A DNA stretch of 64,000 nucleotides from Pseudorhodobacter turbinis (GTDB lineage Bacteria > Pseudomonadota > Alphaproteobacteria > Rhodobacterales > Rhodobacteraceae), in NCBI RefSeq assembly GCF_005234135.1, contig NZ_CP039964.1:1803001-1867000 (forward strand). The letters are read 5' to 3'. Shown piece after piece: positions 35,679-44,899 of the stretch (the first letter of the stretch is position 1; each line of letters begins with the position of its first letter). The notes under the pieces are model-generated. The model was not told where the DNA came from and searched no databases. It worked only from the letters and a program-made list of their open reading frames with translations. The position numbers and the translations under genes were made by a program.

Positions 35679-36659
35679 ATGACCATTTCGCGCCGAGCGG
35701 CCCTTATTGGCGCTGCTGTTCTAACGCTTGCAACACCTGCTTTGGCGCAAGATGCTGCATGGCCAAGCAAGCCGCTGCACACCTTCGTAGGGTTCCCTGC
35801 AGGGTCGTCGCCGGATCTTTTGGCGCGCATCGTGACCGAACCCTTGGCCGCCGCACTCGGCCAGCCGATCGTGATTGAGAACAAGCCCGGCGCGGGCGGT
35901 GTGATTGGCATCCAGCAAATGCTGAACGCCAAGGATCAGGATTATACCTTTGGCACGACGATCAACGGGCCGATGACAACAGCACCGCGTATGGTGCCGG
36001 ATCTTGGCTATGACGTCGCCGCGGATGTGGCCCCTGTTGCCATGATCGCAACCTCGCCGCTGGTTCTTGTGGTTGCCGCCGATTTCGCGGCCGATGATCT
36101 GGCAGGCTTTGTTGCCGCTGCGGGTGAAGAGCCCGAGGTGGTGAGCTATGGCTCGGTTGGCAAAGGGTCCGGCGCGCATCTGACCGCCGAGCTGTTCTCG
36201 GATCGGGCCGGCGTCGAGATGCTGCACATCCCCTACACCTCCTATGCCGAAGTGACGACCGCGATTATCGGGGGTGAGATCGACTCCGGCTTTATGGCGC
36301 CATCGGCGGCCATGCAATATGTCGAGGCGGGCACCTTGAAGATCCTTGGCATTACCTCGCAGGCACCGTTTGATCAGGCGCCGGGTGTGCCGGTCATGGC
36401 CGGTCAGGCCGGGCTGCCCGACGATTTCCGGGCCGAGCTGTGGAACGCTTTCATCGCGCCGGCCGGAACGGATGAGGCGATCATCAACAAGCTGAACGCC
36501 GACATCAACGTGATCCTTGCCGATCCTGCCGTGCAAAAGCGGTTGGCGGATATGGGCTGGCAGGTTGCGGGCGGTACGGCTGCGGAACTGCAACAGCGGA
36601 TCGTCGAAGACACCGCGATCTGGGGCACGGTTCTTGACCGGATCGACACGAAAAACTGA
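35679..36659 (+). CDS. tctC: Tripartite tricarboxylate transporter substrate-binding protein (TctC/Bug)
   Basis: 326 residues from ATG 35679, preceded by GAGGGAAACTGAT. The signal peptide MTISRRAALIGAAVLTLATPALAQ (shown here as two parts, MTISRRAALIG and AVLTLATPALAQ) directs it to the periplasm. Family blocks: WPSKPLHTFVGFPAGSSPDL, IENKPGAGGVIGIQ and YGSVGKGSGAHLTAELF. It captures a carboxylate for the TctAB membrane pair encoded immediately downstream. The ligand cannot be predicted. Confidence 0.92.
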   Translation: MTISRRAALIGAAVLTLATPALAQDAAWPSKPLHTFVGFPAGSSPDLLARIVTEPLAAALGQPIVIENKPGAGGVIGIQQMLNAKDQDYTFGTTINGPMTTAPRMVPDLGYDVAADVAPVAMIATSPLVLVVAADFAADDLAGFVAAAGEEPEVVSYGSVGKGSGAHLTAELFSDRAGVEMLHIPYTSYAEVTTAIIGGEIDSGFMAPSAAMQYVEAGTLKILGITSQAPFDQAPGVPVMAGQAGLPDDFRAELWNAFIAPAGTDEAIINKLNADINVILADPAVQKRLADMGWQVAGGTAAELQQRIVEDTAIWGTVLDRIDTKN

Positions 36660-36662
36660 TCT

Positions 36663-37103
36663 ATGAAGCGTGATATCCATGATCTGGCCGGTGGTGCCAT
36701 TCTGGCCGCCATCGGCCTGTTCGTCGTGATTTATGCGGCGGTCCATTATGACATGGGCTCTGTGCGGCGCATGGGGCCGGGGTTTTTCCCTGCCATGCTT
36801 GGTGGTGTGCTGGCGATTCTTGGCTTGATGATCGCCATTCCCGCTTGGGCGCGGGCGGGTCAGGAAACCCCGATCGCATGGAAAGAGGCGGTTGCAGTGC
36901 TTGCAGCGCTTCTTGTTTTTGCGGCGGGGGTGGAACGTGGCGGGCTGGTGCCGGTGACTGTTGCAACGGTTCTGATCGCCTCGATCGCGGCGCCGGACCG
37001 CAGGCTTGGCTGGCGGGTTTTGCTGGCGTTGGTGGTTACCTTGGTATCGGTTTTGGTATTTCACTATGGGTTGCGGATGACCGTTCCGCTGTGGCCGTCA
37101 TAA
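36663..37103 (+). CDS. tctB: Tripartite tricarboxylate transporter small membrane subunit TctB
   Basis: 146 residues with four hydrophobic helices (LAAIGLFVVIYAAVHY; FFPAMLGGVLAILGLMIAI; AVLAALLVFAAGVE; VLLALVVTLVSVLVFHYG). The RRMGPGFFPAMLG turn after the first helix is conserved in TctB. It lies three bases after tctC and seventeen before tctA, in the standard tctCBA order. Confidence 0.88.
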   Translation: MKRDIHDLAGGAILAAIGLFVVIYAAVHYDMGSVRRMGPGFFPAMLGGVLAILGLMIAIPAWARAGQETPIAWKEAVAVLAALLVFAAGVERGGLVPVTVATVLIASIAAPDRRLGWRVLLALVVTLVSVLVFHYGLRMTVPLWPS

Positions 37104-37119
37104 CAATAAGGGGCCGGGC

Positions 37120-38610
37120 ATGAGCGGTTGGGAAGGTTTTCTGCACGGGCTAAGTGTTGCGCTGCAACCGGAGGTCTTGATCTATTGCGTGTTCGGCGTG
37201 GTGCTGGGCACATTTGTCGGCGTTTTGCCGGGGATTGGCGCAATGGCGACGATCTCTCTTTTGTTGCCGATCACCTATTACCTTAGCCCCGAAGCCGCGC
37301 TGATTATGCTGGCGGGGGTTTACTACGGGTCGCAATACGGCGGCGCGGTGGCCTCTATTTTGCTGCGCTTGCCGGGGACGCCGCAATCGGCGGTGACCAC
37401 GCTTGACGGCTATCCCTTGGCACAGCAGGGGCGGGCGGGCGTGGCGCTGTTCACCTCGATGACCTCCAGCTTTTTGGGGTCGTTCTTTGGCATTGCTGTG
37501 CTGATCGTGCTGTCGGGGTTTCTGTCGCGTGCGGCGACGGCCTTTGGCGCGGCTGATTATGCGGCGATGATGATCCTTGGCCTTGTGGCGGCCTCGACCA
37601 TCGGGGCAAAGCATCCGGCCAAGGGGCTGGCCATGGTTGTGCTGGGATTGATCCTTGGCTGTGTCGGGACGGATGTGAATTCCGGCGCGCAACGTTTCAC
37701 CTTTGGGCAGGCAGAGCTGATGGACGGTGTGAACCTTGTCGCCTTGGCGATGGGGCTGTTTGGCGTGGCAGAGGTTATCGCCAATATTCAGGTGGCCGAA
37801 CGCACCGGCGTGCCGCGCCGCATTGCGATGCGCGATCTGCTGCCCAGCCGCGAAGAGCTGAAGCGCATTCCTTTTCCAGCCCTGCGCGGCGCCAGTCTTG
37901 GCAGCTTTTTCGGTGCACTTCCAGGGACAGGTTCCACCATCTCGTCCTTCCTTGCCTATGCCACGGAACGCCGTATCTCGCGTCATCCCGAAAAGTTCGG
38001 CCATGGCGCGGTTGAAGGTGTCGCAGGCCCCGAGGCGGCCAATAACGCCGCCGCTATCAGCGCCTTTGTGCCAACGCTAACGCTGGGCATCCCCGGTGAT
38101 CCGATCATGGCCTTGATGCTGGGCGCGCTGGTTATTCACGGGGTGCAGCCCGGCCCGCTGATGCTAGAGGCGCGGCCGGATATGTTTTGGGGGCTGATCG
38201 CCAGCTTTGGTATCGGGAACCTGTTGTTGCTGATCCTGAACCTGCCACTGATCGGTATTTGGGTGTCGATGTTGCGCATCCCGTTTCGCTGGCTTTATCC
38301 TGCGATCCTGATCTTTGTTTGCTTGGGCGTTTATTCGGTACGCGGCGCGCCCTTTGATATTTTTGCCGTCGCGCTGATTGGGGCTATTGGTTACGCGCTG
38401 TCGCTGGCGCGGTTCAATCCGGCGCTGTTGTTGCTGGGGTTTGTCTTGGGGCCGTTGATCGAAACCAACCTGCGGAGGGCGTTGTTGATTTCCCGCGGCG
38501 ACCCGATGATTTTCCTAGAGCGCCCTATTTCAGCCGTCTTTGTGGCGGCGATTGTGGCGTTGATCTTGGTGTCCGTGGTGCAGGCCATGCGGCGTGTGCG
38601 ACCAGCCTGA
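37120..38610 (+). CDS. tctA: Tripartite tricarboxylate transporter large membrane subunit TctA
   Basis: 496 residues, about twelve membrane helices. Conserved blocks: [60 protein letters not shown], and [21 protein letters not shown] split by a short loop. The two P-G-x-G motifs in inverted halves are the family hallmark. It forms the sodium-coupled carboxylate channel with TctB. It is the last gene of the operon; its stop lies inside a terminator hairpin. Confidence 0.95.
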   Translation: MSGWEGFLHGLSVALQPEVLIYCVFGVVLGTFVGVLPGIGAMATISLLLPITYYLSPEAALIMLAGVYYGSQYGGAVASILLRLPGTPQSAVTTLDGYPLAQQGRAGVALFTSMTSSFLGSFFGIAVLIVLSGFLSRAATAFGAADYAAMMILGLVAASTIGAKHPAKGLAMVVLGLILGCVGTDVNSGAQRFTFGQAELMDGVNLVALAMGLFGVAEVIANIQVAERTGVPRRIAMRDLLPSREELKRIPFPALRGASLGSFFGALPGTGSTISSFLAYATERRISRHPEKFGHGAVEGVAGPEAANNAAAISAFVPTLTLGIPGDPIMALMLGALVIHGVQPGPLMLEARPDMFWGLIASFGIGNLLLLILNLPLIGIWVSMLRIPFRWLYPAILIFVCLGVYSVRGAPFDIFAVALIGAIGYALSLARFNPALLLLGFVLGPLIETNLRRALLISRGDPMIFLERPISAVFVAAIVALILVSVVQAMRRVRPA

Positions 38611-38623
38611 AGGCCGGTCGCAC
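38596..38623 (+). terminator. Bidirectional stem-loop between tctA and the Fe-ADH gene
   Basis: GTGCGACC(A)GCC-TGAA-GGC(C)GGTCGCAC, followed by AGTTTTC. The stop codon of tctA falls in the loop. It separates two convergent transcription units. Confidence 0.75.
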
Positions 38624-38630
38624 AGTTTTC

Positions 38631-39776
38631 TTACAAGCAAGCCTCGATCAGTTTGCGCGTATTTTCCGCGGTCATCGTGATGGGGTTGCCGCCGGTGCTT
38701 GGATCGGCCAAGGCGTCCTTTACCAAACGGTCGATGTCAGGATCCTTGACGCCCAATTCGGTCAGCGTTTTCGGAATTGCCATCGACGCGTTCAGATCAT
38801 CGACAAAGGCACAGAACCCGTCAAAGCCCCCCGCAATCCCGAGATAGGCCGACGCCGCGTCAAAACGCTCGGCGATGGCGCTGCGGTTAAATTGCAGAAC
38901 GGCTGGCATGCAGACCGCATTCGTGGTGCCGTGATGGGTGTGATAGATCGCACCGATGGGGTGGGAAATCGCATGGATCGCCCCCAGCCCTTTTTGGAAC
39001 GCAGTAGAGCCCATGGCAGCCGCGCTCATCACATGTGTGCGTGCCTCAAGATCGGTGCCATCGGCATAGGCGCGGGGCAGGTAATCTTTGATCAGGCGCA
39101 TCCCTTCCAGCGCGATGCCTTGGGACATCGGGTGGTAATGCGGTGATGAATAGGCCTCAACGCAATGGGCAAAGGCATCCAGACCGGTTCCGGCGGTGAT
39201 GAACTTGGGCATGCCGACCGTCAGCTCGGGGTCGCAGATGACCTGAACGGGCAACATCTTGGGGTGGAAGATGATCTTCTTCTCATTGGTTGCCGAATTG
39301 GAGATGACGCTGGCGCGCCCCACCTCGGACCCGGTTCCGGCGGTTGTCGGCACGGCCACAACCGGATGGATGCCGGCAGGATCGGCGCGGGTCCACCAAT
39401 CGCCGACGTCTTCGAAATCCCACAGCGGGCGGGTTTGTCCGGCCATGAAGGCCAGAACCTTGGCCAGATCGAGCCCCGATCCGCCGCCAAATGCGATCAC
39501 ACCATCGTAACCGCCATCGCGATAGAATTTCAGCCCGACCTCGACGTTTTTGTCCGAGGGATTCGGATCAACATCCGAGAACATATCGTCACACAGACCG
39601 GCATCCTTTAGAATTGCCCGTGTCTTTGCCGTGATTTCCATGCCGGCAAGGCCCTTGTCGGTCACCAAAAGCGGTTTTGTGATGCCAGCGGCACGGCAGG
39701 CCTCGGCGATCTCGGTAATGCGGCCGGCACCAAAACGGATTGCTGTCGGGTAGGACCAGTTTCCAATGAGTTTCAT
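38631..39776 (-). CDS. Iron-containing (group III) alcohol dehydrogenase
   Basis: 381 residues from ATG 39776, whose first bases overlap the stop of the aldehyde dehydrogenase gene (ATGA). Nucleotide loop VIAFGGGSGLDLAK. Metal-binding residues are seen as Asp near FHPKMLP...DPELT, His in ALDAFAHCVEAYSSPHYHP-like (GLDAFAHCVEAY) and His in AIHAISHPIGAIYHTHHG. It should oxidise an alcohol to an aldehyde with NAD. As the last gene of a long minus-strand operon with an aldehyde dehydrogenase, it probably acts on the same substrate chain. Confidence 0.9.
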   Translation of the reverse strand: MKLIGNWSYPTAIRFGAGRITEIAEACRAAGITKPLLVTDKGLAGMEITAKTRAILKDAGLCDDMFSDVDPNPSDKNVEVGLKFYRDGGYDGVIAFGGGSGLDLAKVLAFMAGQTRPLWDFEDVGDWWTRADPAGIHPVVAVPTTAGTGSEVGRASVISNSATNEKKIIFHPKMLPVQVICDPELTVGMPKFITAGTGLDAFAHCVEAYSSPHYHPMSQGIALEGMRLIKDYLPRAYADGTDLEARTHVMSAAAMGSTAFQKGLGAIHAISHPIGAIYHTHHGTTNAVCMPAVLQFNRSAIAERFDAASAYLGIAGGFDGFCAFVDDLNASMAIPKTLTELGVKDPDIDRLVKDALADPSTGGNPITMTAENTRKLIEACL

Positions 39777-41155
39777 GACGTAGCTTTCTTGAGGTGGTAT
39801 GATTTTGGACGTGTAAGGTTGTGATAGCCGATCAGCGACAGACCGCCGCCGCGCCCGGTATTCTTGCATCCCGTCCAGCACAGGCCGGGATCGAGGTAAT
39901 CGGCACGGTTCATGAACACCGTCCCTGTTTCCACTTGGTCACCGACCGCTTGCGCCCTGTCGATGTCCTTGGTCCAGAGAGAGGCCGTCAACCCGAACTC
40001 GCTGTCATTCATCAGGCGGATGGCCTCGGCGTCATCCTTGACGGGCATGATGCCGACAACGGGGCCAAAGCTTTCATCGCGCATGACGCGCATGTCATGG
40101 GTGACATTGGTCAGGATTTGCGGCGTCAGATAGGCGCCGCCGTCATCTTCGGCAAAGGTCTCGATATGCGCCTTGGCGCCAGCCGCCACGGCCTCATTGA
40201 TCTGGGCGCGCACCTCGGTGGCAAAGCGCAGGTTGGCCATCGGGCCGATCGTGGTGTCCTGATCCAGCGGATTGCCCAGCTTGTAGCCGTTTACAATGGC
40301 CACGGCCTTGGCAACGAAATCATCAAACAGGCTTTCATGCACATAGATCCGCTCAATCCCGCAGCAGCATTGCCCCGAGTTGAACATCGCACCATCGATC
40401 AGCGTCTCAACCGCCGCGTCAAGATCGGCATCCTCCATCACATAGCCGGGATCTTTGCCGCCAAGTTCGGTGCCAACACCGGTAAAGGTGCCCGCCGCGG
40501 CGCGTTCCATCGCCTGACCGCCACCGACCGAGCCGGTGAAATTAACGAAATCAAACGCATTCCCCGCAATCAGATCATTGGTTGTCGCGTGGGACAGATA
40601 GAGGTTCTGGAACACATCCTCAGGGATGCCCGCCGCATGGAAGGCCTGTGCCATACGCTCGCCCACCAAAAGCGTTTGGGTGGCGTGTTTCAGCATCACG
40701 GCATTGCCCGCGATAAGCGCAGGGGCCACGGTGTTGATCGCCGTCATATAGGGGTAGTTCCACGGGGCGACGACAAAAACCACACCATGCGGCAGGCGCT
40801 TGATGTAACGTTTGAACTGCGCGTCTTCGCCCACAAGGATATCGGCCAGCGCCTGGTTCGCGATGTCGGCCATATAGGAGGCGCGTTCCTTGAAGCCGCC
40901 GAATTCGCCGCCATAGCGCACGGGACGGCCCATCATTTGCGCCAGTTCTGGCACGATCTGGTCGTTCATATCACCGACCGCCGCAACCGCCGCCATGACC
41001 AGCGCGATGCGGTCATCCATAGGGCGCGCGGCCCATGCTTTTTGCGCAGCCCTTGCACGGTCGACAGCCGCACGGGCGGCGTCAAGCGTCAATGTCTGGC
41101 GCGTGGCAAACACCGATCCATCAATCGGCGAGATACATTTAAGTGTTTCAGTCAT
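39773..41155 (-). CDS. Aldehyde dehydrogenase (NAD-dependent family)
   Basis: 460 residues from ATG 41155, which has GAGG five bases upstream; an ATG at 41170 overlapping the previous stop is possible. Asn in APWNYPYMTAI, NAD loop FTGSVGGGQAMERAAA, catalytic Glu in GTELGGKDPGYV and catalytic Cys in FNSGQCCCGIERIYV are all present. It oxidises an aldehyde to an acid. It lies between the PuuA-like ligase and Fe-ADH genes, as in gamma-glutamyl amine-degrading pathways. Confidence 0.92.
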   Translation of the reverse strand: MTETLKCISPIDGSVFATRQTLTLDAARAAVDRARAAQKAWAARPMDDRIALVMAAVAAVGDMNDQIVPELAQMMGRPVRYGGEFGGFKERASYMADIANQALADILVGEDAQFKRYIKRLPHGVVFVVAPWNYPYMTAINTVAPALIAGNAVMLKHATQTLLVGERMAQAFHAAGIPEDVFQNLYLSHATTNDLIAGNAFDFVNFTGSVGGGQAMERAAAGTFTGVGTELGGKDPGYVMEDADLDAAVETLIDGAMFNSGQCCCGIERIYVHESLFDDFVAKAVAIVNGYKLGNPLDQDTTIGPMANLRFATEVRAQINEAVAAGAKAHIETFAEDDGGAYLTPQILTNVTHDMRVMRDESFGPVVGIMPVKDDAEAIRLMNDSEFGLTASLWTKDIDRAQAVGDQVETGTVFMNRADYLDPGLCWTGCKNTGRGGGLSLIGYHNLTRPKSYHLKKATS

Positions 41156-41166
41156 GCTAGCCTCAT

Positions 41167-42528
41167 TCATACCCGTTCAAATCCGCGTGCGATTTCCCAA
41201 TCGGTAACGACGCGATCAAATTCCTCGATCTCCACCTCGGCGGCGCGCGCATAGTGATCGACAACATCATCGCCCAATGCCTTGCGCAACATCGCAGATG
41301 CAAGCAGAGTTTCGCGTGCATCGCGCAAATTTCCCGGAATCATGCCGGTGTCGCCTTGATAAATATCCCCGGTGGCGGGTGCTTGAAGGCTCAGCTTTTC
41401 CTCAATCCCCGCGATGCCCGCAGCAAGCATCCCCGCCATCGCCAGATAGGGGTTCATATCCGATCCCGGAATCCGGCATTCAACCCGGATCGCCTTGGAG
41501 TTTTGTCCACACAGGCGGAAGCCTGCGGTGCGGTTATCCACCGACCAGATGACCCGTGTTGGCGCAAAAGTTCCCTTCATGAAACGCTTGTAGCTGTTGA
41601 TATAGGGCGCCATGAAATAGGTATAATCCGGCGCATATTTCAGCAGGCCGGCCATATAGTGTTTCATCAGCTCCGACATGCCCAGATCGTCGCTGTCATC
41701 GGCAAACGCGGGCTTGCCATCTTTCCACAACGACTGGTGAACATGGCTGGAGCTGCCGGCCTTGCTTTGGTGCCACTTGGGCAGGAAGGATGCAGCGTGG
41801 CCCTGTTGCCAAGCGATTTCCTTGACCGCATGTTTGGCGATGCTGTGATATTCTGCCGTTTTCATCGCATCGGCGTATTTGATGTTCAGCTCTTCCTGAC
41901 CGGCCTCGGCCTCACCTTTGGTGCATTCGATCGGCAGGCCCGCATCCCACAGATGGTTGCGGATCGGGCGCATCACATGCTCTTCCTTGGTGGTCTGGAA
42001 GATGTTGTAATCCTCATTATACACCGAAAGCGGTGCGAGATCACGAAAGCCGGATTTGCTGATTTCTTCATAGCTTTTCTCGAACAGGAAAAACTCCAGC
42101 TCGGTCGCGGTCATCGCGTCAAAGCCCATCTCGGCCAAGCGGGCCACCTGTCGTTTCAGCATGGCGCGGGGGGAATGGGGGACCTCTTCATGGGTGTTGT
42201 GATCCAGAATATCACAAAGCACCATCGCGGTTGCCGCCAGCCATGGCACCGGACGCAGCGTGGTCAGGTCCGGCTTCATCACATAATCGCCATAGCCCCG
42301 TTCCCAGCTGGTAGAGGCAAAGCCGTCAGGCGTCGACATTTCCAGATCGGTCGCCAGAAGGTAGTTGCAGCAGTGGGTTTCTTCCCAAGCGCTTGCCACA
42401 AAATGCCCCGCGTGAAAGCGTTTGCCCATCAGTCGGCCCTGCATGTCCACAAAGCAAACCAGCACTGTGTCGATTTCGCGTTTGGCGACGAGGTCCTGCA
42501 AGTCATCAAAGGTCATTTTGGCGCTCAT
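41167..42528 (-). CDS. Glutamine synthetase-family gamma-glutamyl-amine ligase (PuuA-like)
   Basis: 453 residues, type I glutamine synthetase fold. ELEFFLFEKSYEE and EAGQEELNIKY carry metal-binding glutamates, the block GSSSHVHQSLW holds the catalytic histidine, and FAPTRVIWSVDNRTAGFR with RVECRIPGSDMNPYLAMAG completes the site. The N-terminus (VLVCFVDMQGRLMGKRF) and the size fit amine-ligating relatives such as PuuA rather than the ammonium-assimilating GlnA. The adenylylation tyrosine segment is not recognisable. It is predicted to attach glutamate to an amine using ATP. It overlaps the preceding gene by four bases. Confidence 0.85.
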   Translation of the reverse strand: MSAKMTFDDLQDLVAKREIDTVLVCFVDMQGRLMGKRFHAGHFVASAWEETHCCNYLLATDLEMSTPDGFASTSWERGYGDYVMKPDLTTLRPVPWLAATAMVLCDILDHNTHEEVPHSPRAMLKRQVARLAEMGFDAMTATELEFFLFEKSYEEISKSGFRDLAPLSVYNEDYNIFQTTKEEHVMRPIRNHLWDAGLPIECTKGEAEAGQEELNIKYADAMKTAEYHSIAKHAVKEIAWQQGHAASFLPKWHQSKAGSSSHVHQSLWKDGKPAFADDSDDLGMSELMKHYMAGLLKYAPDYTYFMAPYINSYKRFMKGTFAPTRVIWSVDNRTAGFRLCGQNSKAIRVECRIPGSDMNPYLAMAGMLAAGIAGIEEKLSLQAPATGDIYQGDTGMIPGNLRDARETLLASAMLRKALGDDVVDHYARAAEVEIEEFDRVVTDWEIARGFERV

Positions 42529-43298
42529 TTTTGATTCTCCATATTGGTCAGTTTTTCTATTGCCGGGATCAAGAGGGTCAGGATCTCATTTGCGATTGTT
42601 TCGACGTTTTCGTCAGTCGTCAGCAGGTCGTTGCGCAGCTCAAGCATGACATTTGGGCAGCCGCGCGAAACTGCGTGTTTTTGGAGCGAATGGGTTACGC
42701 CATCATCGGGGCCATAGGGTTGGTTTCGTTCGACGACACGGTGCGGCAATGCGGCCCGCTGTTCAAGCATAAGATCGACCAGACGGCTGTCCTTGTCGTG
42801 CAGCAGGCCCAGCTCTACCTTGCGGTGCTGGCCGAAATAGACCGGCGTAAAGGAATGGACCGTGACGACGATTGTACCTGCATCCCGCGCATCCAGAACT
42901 TTGGCCACAGCGGCGCAGAAGGGGTCGTAAACCTCGGCGACGCGCTGGGCTTTTTCGGCGGGGGAAAGATCTGCGTTCCCCGGCACTTCGATCAGCTCAG
43001 ATTTCACCGGTGTGGCGCTTGGTGCTTCTGGCGGGCGGTTGCAGTCATAGATCAGTCGCGACACTGTAGAGGCAACCAAGGGCGCATCAAGATGCTGGCT
43101 CAGCCGTTTGGCAAGGGCCAGCGCGCCGGGGTCCCATGCGGCGTGGCTTTCAATATCATCCGCCGCCAGCCCCAGATCGCCAAAGACTTCGGGAAACCGG
43201 TTAGAGGCATGTTCACAGAGCAAAACCACGCGGCTCTTGCCCTCGGGGTTCACGACATCAACTGCGGATTCGGTCATGGTGTTTGCTTTCTCTTGCAT
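42525..43298 (-). CDS. N-formylglutamate amidohydrolase-family protein
   Basis: 257 residues. SRVVLLCEHASNRFP near the start (metal-binding E-H), HAAWDPGALALAKRLS, RLIYDCNRPPEA and TVHSFTPVYFGQHR are the family's conserved blocks. The named family activity is hydrolysis of N-formylglutamate in histidine breakdown, but there are no hut genes here. In this operon the enzyme might instead release glutamate or an acyl group from a gamma-glutamyl intermediate. Three bases separate it from the upstream phosphatase gene's stop. Confidence 0.82.
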   Translation of the reverse strand: MQEKANTMTESAVDVVNPEGKSRVVLLCEHASNRFPEVFGDLGLAADDIESHAAWDPGALALAKRLSQHLDAPLVASTVSRLIYDCNRPPEAPSATPVKSELIEVPGNADLSPAEKAQRVAEVYDPFCAAVAKVLDARDAGTIVVTVHSFTPVYFGQHRKVELGLLHDKDSRLVDLMLEQRAALPHRVVERNQPYGPDDGVTHSLQKHAVSRGCPNVMLELRNDLLTTDENVETIANEILTLLIPAIEKLTNMENQK

Positions 43299-43301
43299 GG
43301 T

Positions 43302-44105
43302 TCAACCGTTCAACAAGGCCAAAAGCGCGCGGTGCAATTCCGGCGTTGCCGCCGCAACCACCGCCCCGTCCGAGGACAGGTCAAGCGGCTTGCCTTGCCA
43401 GTCCGTCATAATCCCGCCAGCAGCCTCGATAACAGGGGTAAGTGCCAGATAGTCATAGGGTTTAAGATCGAAATCCACCACGGCATCAACATGCCCCGCC
43501 GCCAGCAAGGCATGGGGATAGCAGTCATAGCCGAACCTGCAGTTTTTACCCACTTTCAACAGCTTTGACAGGGTTTCGGGATGATCTACAATCATCTTGT
43601 CGCCCTCATTTATATAGAGGGTGCAGTCATCGATATTGCGTTGCTCGGATACTTTGATCGGCTGGCCGTTGCAGGTGGCCGGATGCCCGACGGCCCCGCA
43701 GTAAATCTCATCCAGCATCGGCATGGATATGATGCCGGCCATTGGCATGCCCTTTTGCATATAGGACAGCAACATTCCGAACAGCGGATTGCCCGAGATG
43801 AAAGAGCGTGTGCCGTCAATCGGGTCAATAACCCAAAGGTTTCCGGTCAAATCACCGTCAACGCCGCTTTCTTCGCCAAATATCCCGTCTTGGGGGTATT
43901 TGGCCGCAATGGCCTGTTTCAGGTCGCGTTCAATCATCTGGTCAATGACGGTGACGGGGCTTTCATCCTCTTTGAACTCCACATTATTGTGCTTGCGAAA
44001 GAACTTGCGGGCCGTTTCGCCCGCCGCCCGCGCAAAGACTTCACCATCCGCCAAAATCTGGCTGAGGCGGGTATCGTTTGCTTGAGGGGCGGTTGGGTTG
44101 GTCAT
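43302..44105 (-). CDS. Inositol monophosphatase-family phosphatase (HisN/IMPase-like)
   Basis: 267 residues. The family's metal site appears as GEESG (where IMPases have G-E-E), WVIDPIDGTRSFISG (D-P-[IL]-D-G-T) and the late CYPHALLAAGHVDAVVDFDLKPYDYLAL with the third aspartate. Histidinol-phosphatases of the HisN type share this pattern. It is embedded in a transport/catabolic operon with a DeoR regulator, which suggests it dephosphorylates the imported compound rather than histidinol phosphate; this is inference. Confidence 0.85.
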   Translation of the reverse strand: MTNPTAPQANDTRLSQILADGEVFARAAGETARKFFRKHNNVEFKEDESPVTVIDQMIERDLKQAIAAKYPQDGIFGEESGVDGDLTGNLWVIDPIDGTRSFISGNPLFGMLLSYMQKGMPMAGIISMPMLDEIYCGAVGHPATCNGQPIKVSEQRNIDDCTLYINEGDKMIVDHPETLSKLLKVGKNCRFGYDCYPHALLAAGHVDAVVDFDLKPYDYLALTPVIEAAGGIMTDWQGKPLDLSSDGAVVAAATPELHRALLALLNG

Positions 44106-44137
44106 TGATCTTCTCCTGATCTTTTATGCTATGGGCG

Positions 44138-44896
44138 TTAGACAATAATGGTTGTGCGGGTGTTCTCGAATGCGGCGATCTGTTCGGGTTGCGCCAGACT
44201 GTCTGTTACCAGCGTGTCGATCTGGGCGGCCTCGCAAAACCGGACGCGGCTGGTTTCGCCAAGCTTGCTTCGGTCGCACAGAATGACGGTTTCGCGGGCC
44301 TGCGCCACCATTGCGCGCGCGACCTCGCTTTCCTTGAGGTCAAAGGAAAAAGCGCCCTCGGTGGCATGGGCGGCAACGGGTGCGATAAAGGCCAGATCCA
44401 CCTTGAAGCGGGCAATCTCTGACAAGGTCAGCTCTCCATAGGTGGCGGGCACATCCGATACGATTTGCCCGCCAAGCAAGATCAGGTTTATGTCCGCGCC
44501 GGCCGCCCGGATGGTTTGCGCAATGTCGATCGAATTGGTGATCACCATGATCCCCGACAATTTGGCCAGCACAGTGCCGAAAACGCTGGTCGTCGTGCCG
44601 GCATCCACCATGATCGATGCCCCCGCCGGAATAAGGGACACGGCTTTGCGCGCGATATCTTGCTTGGCGCGGTGATGCGCGCTTTTGCGGGCCTCGAACG
44701 GGGCCTCGCTTTCCTTGCGGGGCAGGACCGCGCCACCATGGACGCGGTCCACCAGCCCGCCGCTTTCCAGCTCCAGCAGATCACGGCGCACGGTCTCGCG
44801 GGAAACGCCAAGCAGTTCGGCCAGCTCATTCGCGTTGACCTGCTGGCTGCTTTGCAAAAGCTGCAAAATGCGCTGGTGGCGTTCCTTGAACCACAT
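44138..44896 (-). CDS. DeoR/GlpR-family transcriptional repressor
   Basis: 252 residues. N-terminal helix-turn-helix RHQRILQLLQSS...ANELAELLGVSRETVRRDL with the DeoR wing VDRVHGGAVLP. The C-terminal DeoRC domain has IMVDAGTTTSVF and LLGGQIVSDVPATYG, the phosphosugar-isomerase-like ligand site. Members usually sense a phosphorylated sugar or polyol, supporting the idea that the operon handles a phosphorylated compound. It is co-transcribed four bases downstream of the permease gene and probably represses the operon from a site upstream of the binding-protein gene. Confidence 0.9.
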   Translation of the reverse strand: MWFKERHQRILQLLQSSQQVNANELAELLGVSRETVRRDLLELESGGLVDRVHGGAVLPRKESEAPFEARKSAHHRAKQDIARKAVSLIPAGASIMVDAGTTTSVFGTVLAKLSGIMVITNSIDIAQTIRAAGADINLILLGGQIVSDVPATYGELTLSEIARFKVDLAFIAPVAAHATEGAFSFDLKESEVARAMVAQARETVILCDRSKLGETSRVRFCEAAQIDTLVTDSLAQPEQIAAFENTRTTIIV

Positions 44897-44899
44897 GGC

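Noticed and set aside
35721..37064. 447-codon minus-strand frame opposite tctC/tctB
   Set aside because: Shadow frame with Arg/His-rich low-complexity sequence; the plus-strand tctC and tctB are clearly real.
37150..38004. 284-codon minus-strand frame opposite tctA
   Set aside because: Antisense shadow of TctA; composition rich in His, Arg and Gln and no family features.
39821..43568. Long plus-strand frames opposite the ALDH, glutamine synthetase-like and amidohydrolase genes
   Set aside because: These are antisense shadows of well-conserved enzymes and contain no plausible domains.
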